A DNA stretch of 64,000 bases from an uncultured Bacteroidales bacterium (GTDB lineage: Bacteria; Bacteroidota; Bacteroidia; Bacteroidales; UBA932), in assembly GCA_944323775.1 (NCBI GenBank), contig CALUTT010000028.1, positions 1 to 64,000 of the forward strand, in the 5' to 3' direction. The notes under the pieces were generated by a model. It was not told where the DNA came from, did not search any database, and worked only from the letters and a program-made list of their open reading frames with translations. Both the position numbers and the translations under genes were made by a program. Positions 61,151-64,000 of the stretch are shown in pieces (position 1 is the stretch's first letter; each line of letters begins with the position of its first letter).

Positions 61151-62179
61151 ATGAAACAGTCTGTTGAGAGAAGCGGAATGCTTCACGGCGCACTCCTGGT
61201 TGTACTTTTTTCGTGCGCGGCGACCTGTATCGGTGCGATGAGCTGGGTACAGGCGATTTCTTTCAGTCCTCTGGTCGTGGGCATCATAATAGGCATGGTT
61301 TACGCCAACACTCTCCGTTCCGGCCTGCCCGGAAGCTGGAATCCCGGAATTTCTTTCTGCTCAAAGCGTATTCTCAGGATCGGAATCGTGCTGTACGGTT
61401 TCCGTCTGAGTTTTCAGGATGTGGCAGCAGTCGGTCTTCCCGCAGTGGCCGTCGATGCCATTGTCGTTGCCGGCACAATAGGTCTGGGGCTTGCCGTAGG
61501 CAAGTTGCTGAAGATGGACAGGGAAACGGCTCTTCTCACCTCCTGCGGAAGCGCTATCTGCGGTGCGGCGGCGGTAATGGGCGTCGACGGCGCAATCCGT
61601 CCGCAGCCGTACAAGACTGCGGTGGCCGTCTCTACGGTGGTGATTTTCGGTACGGTGGCGATGTTTCTCTACCCGGTTGTTTTCCGCTCGGGTGTGCTTG
61701 ACGTGAATGCCCCGCAGATGGGAATGATTTCCGGTGCGACTATCCATGAGGTGGCCCATGTCGTCGGCGCGGGCAATGCCATAGGGCCTGAGGCCAGCAA
61801 CATAGCGATTATCGTCAAGATGATACGCGTTATGATGCTCGTGCCCGTGCTTCTGGTGATTGCCTTCCTCTATGCCGGCAAGGCGGCGGAAAAGGGCGGC
61901 GGAAAGGGCAAGATCGCAGTTCCGTGGTTTGCCGTTCTGTTCCTTGTCGTTATCGGGTTCAATTCTCTGGACCTGCTTCCGGAGGGAGTGGTGTCGTTCA
62001 TCAATTCTGCGGATACTTTCCTTCTGACGATGGCAATGACCGCTCTTGGTATGGACACGACCTTCGACCAGTTCAAGAAGGCCGGGCTCAAGCCGTTCCT
62101 GCTTGCGTTCGTGCTGTTCGTCTGGCTCATGGCGGCCGGATATTTGCTTGTCAGGTACCTTGTGCCTGTGCTGGCATAA
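61151..62179 (+). CDS. YeiH/UPF0324-family membrane protein (putative sulfate exporter family)
   Basis: 342 residues with about ten membrane helices. Family motifs include KRILRIGIVLYGFRLSFQDV near 72, CGSAICGAAAVMG near 134 and SGATIHEVAHVVGAGNAIG near 195. The family is annotated as a putative sulfate exporter, with little experimental support. I chose the ATG at 61151, which gives the family's normal N-terminus; a longer frame from 61070 would run over the -7 promoter box. Confidence 0.9.
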   Translation: MKQSVERSGMLHGALLVVLFSCAATCIGAMSWVQAISFSPLVVGIIIGMVYANTLRSGLPGSWNPGISFCSKRILRIGIVLYGFRLSFQDVAAVGLPAVAVDAIVVAGTIGLGLAVGKLLKMDRETALLTSCGSAICGAAAVMGVDGAIRPQPYKTAVAVSTVVIFGTVAMFLYPVVFRSGVLDVNAPQMGMISGATIHEVAHVVGAGNAIGPEASNIAIIVKMIRVMMLVPVLLVIAFLYAGKAAEKGGGKGKIAVPWFAVLFLVVIGFNSLDLLPEGVVSFINSADTFLLTMAMTALGMDTTFDQFKKAGLKPFLLAFVLFVWLMAAGYLLVRYLVPVLA

Positions 62180-62184
62180 CTGAT

Positions 62185-62215
62185 TTTGCCGATTTGAGGC
62201 TATTTGATATTTTTG
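62185..62215 (+). promoter_or_regulatory. Promoter of the DUF5050-like lipoprotein gene
   Basis: TTTG at 62185-62188, a 19-bp spacer and TATTTTTG at 62208-62215 form a full -33/-7 pair, 22 bases before the ATG at 62238. Confidence 0.75.
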
Positions 62216-62237
62216 CAACCCGAAAATGCTGAATGTT

Positions 62238-63281
62238 ATGAAAACGAGTCAGATTGTTGTACTTTTCGCCGCTGCGGCGTTGCTGGCCGGCTGCGGCAAG
62301 AACCAGAATCCCGGTTCTCCCGACATTGTCTGCGGCGAGTACACCAGGATATGCAACATGGTCCCCTGTGTGGGCTGTGCGTCCGAGGACGGGGATGCCT
62401 TCTACTACTCCGTATTGGAGGGAGACTACCTTGCTCTTGTCAGGCAGAACAAGTCCACGGGGGTCAAGATGGTACTTGACAGGATACCGCGCCCTTCCGA
62501 TTCGCGCACGGATTTCTCGTTCCAGTATATCATGGCCGACGGGAACTATGTATATTATATGCCCTTTGATGTCAGCGACTCTGACAACAGGACTTACAAG
62601 ATCTGGAGGATAGGTAAGGACGGCTCCGGGAAGACCATGCTGTCCGGCCCTGACGATGTGCTGCTGGAGTATTATATTCTCGGCGACAGCATATATTACA
62701 GATACCTGTTCGGCAGCAGCGGGGTGTGGTCATGCGGACTTGACGGCAGCGGGGCGTCCCACCTGCTTGACAAGGAGATGAACTATCCGATCCTTTATTC
62801 AGGACGCTACTACTACACTTCTTACACTGACTATCCTGTGATAAAGCTCGTCTCATGTCTGGAAGACGGCTCCGACGAGAAGCCGCTGATGGAGTGCGAA
62901 GGCAATTTCTGTTTCGCCATCGGCGACAACGGCAAAGTGTACGTCGCCGCGCCGGGCCAGGAAGGATGGGAGATTCTCTCGATGAATACAGACGGAAGCG
63001 CCCTTCAGACTCTTGCTGCCGGGCTGCCAGGTGTCACTTACATCAATTCCCTTGGGGGAGATGTCTTCTTTTCATGCTATCAGGGAAGCAGCTCCCTTTC
63101 AGCCGGCCTTTACAGGCTTTCCGGCTCCGGCCTCAAGTGTCTTGTCAGCGCAAAGGTGATGAGTTTCTGCCTTCTCGACTCAGGACGCATCATCTACATG
63201 AATGCCGACGACACTTCATGCGGAAGGCTCGGTGCATCGTACATGACAGACATCGAGGGCAGTTTCAACGACAAGCTTTAG
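62238..63281 (+). CDS. Lipoprotein with DUF5050-like beta-propeller
   Basis: 347 residues from the ATG at 62238 (another ATG four codons earlier is possible). Lipobox ALLAGC, Cys19. From about residue 60 there are repeated blades of the type DGxxVYYxxxxxSDxxxYKIWRIGKDGSG, as in DUF5050/TolB-like propellers. No active-site pattern is visible. It is probably on the outer membrane; the function is unknown. Confidence 0.85.
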   Translation: MKTSQIVVLFAAAALLAGCGKNQNPGSPDIVCGEYTRICNMVPCVGCASEDGDAFYYSVLEGDYLALVRQNKSTGVKMVLDRIPRPSDSRTDFSFQYIMADGNYVYYMPFDVSDSDNRTYKIWRIGKDGSGKTMLSGPDDVLLEYYILGDSIYYRYLFGSSGVWSCGLDGSGASHLLDKEMNYPILYSGRYYYTSYTDYPVIKLVSCLEDGSDEKPLMECEGNFCFAIGDNGKVYVAAPGQEGWEILSMNTDGSALQTLAAGLPGVTYINSLGGDVFFSCYQGSSSLSAGLYRLSGSGLKCLVSAKVMSFCLLDSGRIIYMNADDTSCGRLGASYMTDIEGSFNDKL

Positions 63282-63431
63282 GCGGGCGGCGGACAGCCGT
63301 CTTGCGGCAGTGCAGGGTGCAGATCGAGCTTTCGCGAGATTTGCGCCCTTGCCGTTTTTTGTCACATAGCCGAGTTTTGGATAAAGACGTTTGCCTTACG
63401 GAAATATTATAGTGCCTAACAAAATACTGTC

Positions 63432-63462
63432 AAAAAAAAGTCTCCACGGAGTACGCGGAGAC
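63432..63462 (-). terminator. Terminator of the tracrRNA gene
   Basis: A 9-bp stem with one G-T pair (63440-63448 with 63454-63462) and a five-base loop is followed on the minus strand by eight T. It ends the small RNA 5' of cas9. Confidence 0.88.
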
Positions 63463-63517
63463 ATAGGAATAAAATCCTTCGGCATATAGCCTTATTGTGG
63501 TAAGATGTAGAACTTAC
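63432..63517 (-). ncRNA. tracrRNA of a type II CRISPR-Cas system
   Basis: A promoter, an about 85-base unit and a terminator are read on the minus strand directly upstream of, and divergent from, cas9. The 5' part (about 63517-63493) is the likely anti-repeat; its reverse complement, beginning TTGTGGTAAGATGTAGAAC, resembles the 5' end of type II-C CRISPR repeats in Bacteroidetes. It is followed by a GGC-TATAT-GCC hairpin (63481-63491), a small AGGA/TCCT hairpin and the terminator stem. No repeat array lies in the window, so the pairing cannot be confirmed here. Confidence 0.85.
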
Positions 63518-63521
63518 GCTA

Positions 63522-63553
63522 CAAATATAGCCGTTTTTTGCCTGATTATCAAA
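63522..63553 (-). promoter_or_regulatory. Promoter of the tracrRNA
   Basis: On the minus strand TTTG (63553-63550), a 20-bp spacer and TATATTTG (63529-63522) match the Bacteroidetes primary promoter perfectly. It predicts a start near 63515-63517. Confidence 0.85.
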
Positions 63554-63586
63554 TAGTTTTCATAAATTTACAAAAATTGTATTTTT

Positions 63587-64000
63587 ATGGAGAAAGTCTT
63601 AGGTCTGGATTTGGGAACAAATTCCATCGGATGGGCTATTGTCCGTCATAATGATGACAAGTCATACTCATTACTTGATAAAGGCGTCAATATCTTTCAA
63701 GATGGTGTTGCTTATGATAAAGGCGGAGAAAAGCCTGCAGTACAGGAAAGGACTGCGGCAAGAGCGTCCAGACGGCATTACAACAGGCGGAGACTGAGAA
63801 AAATTCAATTGTTGAGAATCTTGGTTGAACAGAAATTATGCCCGTATATCTCAACGGAAGATCTTGACGAGTGGAAACTCCATAAGAAATATCCGCTGTC
63901 CGATGACTTCATTGCGTGGCAGAGAACAGATGAAAGTGCTGGGAAAAACCCTTATTTCGACAGATATCGTTGTCTGACGGAAGTCCTGGATATGAATAAT
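63587..64000 (+). CDS. cas9: Cas9 endonuclease, N-terminal 138 residues (cut by window edge)
   Basis: The frame from ATG 63587 is open to the right edge. Residues 4-18 give the RuvC-I motif (GLDLGTNSIGWAIV) with the catalytic Asp8. Residues about 54-80 are the arginine-rich bridge helix (RTAARASRRHYNRRRLRKI), followed by the start of the recognition lobe. These two features together are diagnostic of Cas9. The 5' position of a tracrRNA and the Bacteroidales context point to subtype II-C, but cas1/cas2 and the array are outside. The region is A/T-rich (about 43% GC in 63601-63660), unlike neighbouring genes, consistent with gain by transfer. Confidence 0.95.
   Translation, partial: MEKVLGLDLGTNSIGWAIVRHNDDKSYSLLDKGVNIFQDGVAYDKGGEKPAVQERTAARASRRHYNRRRLRKIQLLRILVEQKLCPYISTEDLDEWKLHKKYPLSDDFIAWQRTDESAGKNPYFDRYRCLTEVLDMNN

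Noticed and set aside
63422..63530. Possible CRISPR repeat copy upstream of cas9
   Set aside because: The repeat-like stretch occurs once, follows a promoter on the minus strand and is followed by a terminator, so it is the tracrRNA anti-repeat, not an array.

Overview
The window reads as a moderately GC-rich member of the Bacteroidales. The signs are numerous short lipoprotein signals ending in a lipobox Cys, promoters of the Bacteroidetes primary sigma type (TTTG, about 20 bp, TAnnTTTG), BACON/Big_2-like surface lipoproteins, an AcrAB-type efflux pump with its outer-membrane partner, and L-galactose genes in the same order as in Bacteroides vulgatus. The closest genus cannot be fixed from the sequence; an uncultured gut or rumen lineage or an Alistipes-like relative would fit (inference).

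Region by region. 1-9664 (minus strand): a six-gene, end-to-end overlapping operon of a zinc-ribbon protein, a membrane-anchored Ser/Thr kinase, a giant zinc-ribbon protein with four AAA+ modules (three CbxX/CfqX-type), a zinc-ribbon/FHA protein, a PP2C phosphatase and a gene cut by the left edge. It looks like a phospho-signalling AAA+ machine of unknown purpose and is the best candidate for an undescribed system. 9842-15700: rubredoxin, then an RND efflux membrane-fusion protein and an RND pump whose reading frame continues into a complete TolC-like outer-membrane lipoprotein. 15703-22079: small housekeeping and regulatory genes (glutaredoxin-like, hypoxanthine-DNA glycosylase, BlaR1/BlaI pair, ECF sigma factor with membrane partner, Pif1-like helicase, lipocalin). 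22148-26076: malic enzyme, then divergent oxyR and thioredoxin. 26101-31744: a second, conventional three-gene RND efflux operon. 31745-36463: a regulatory region with perfect symmetry elements, a leader ORF and TlyC/CorC-like protein, a YczE-like/cytidylate-kinase fusion, a metallophosphoesterase and a Nudix hydrolase. 36662-43038: three lipoproteins and a secreted GH43-type enzyme. 43093-50645 (minus): an operon of heterodisulfide-reductase-like subunits (two HdrC-like, HdrB-like, HdrA-like and a membrane HdrD/cytochrome-b-like fusion) followed by an alpha/beta hydrolase, an exported peptide deformylase and a membrane protein.

50783-57886 is a complete L-galactose to 2-keto-3-deoxygluconate operon: L-galactose dehydrogenase, lactonase, permease, L-galactonate dehydrogenase, tagaturonate reductase and altronate dehydratase. 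It is followed by an HxlR regulator with a visible operator, a flavodoxin/ferredoxin fusion and a relic of an AraC regulator. 59425-63281 holds a lipoprotein, a YeiH-family membrane protein and a DUF5050-like lipoprotein.

The right edge (63430-64000) is the start of a type II CRISPR-Cas locus. It carries a clear minus-strand tracrRNA gene with a perfect promoter and a rho-independent terminator, and the first 138 codons of cas9 with the RuvC-I motif and the arginine-rich bridge helix. The repeat array and the rest of cas9 lie outside the window. This segment is visibly more AT-rich than its neighbours.
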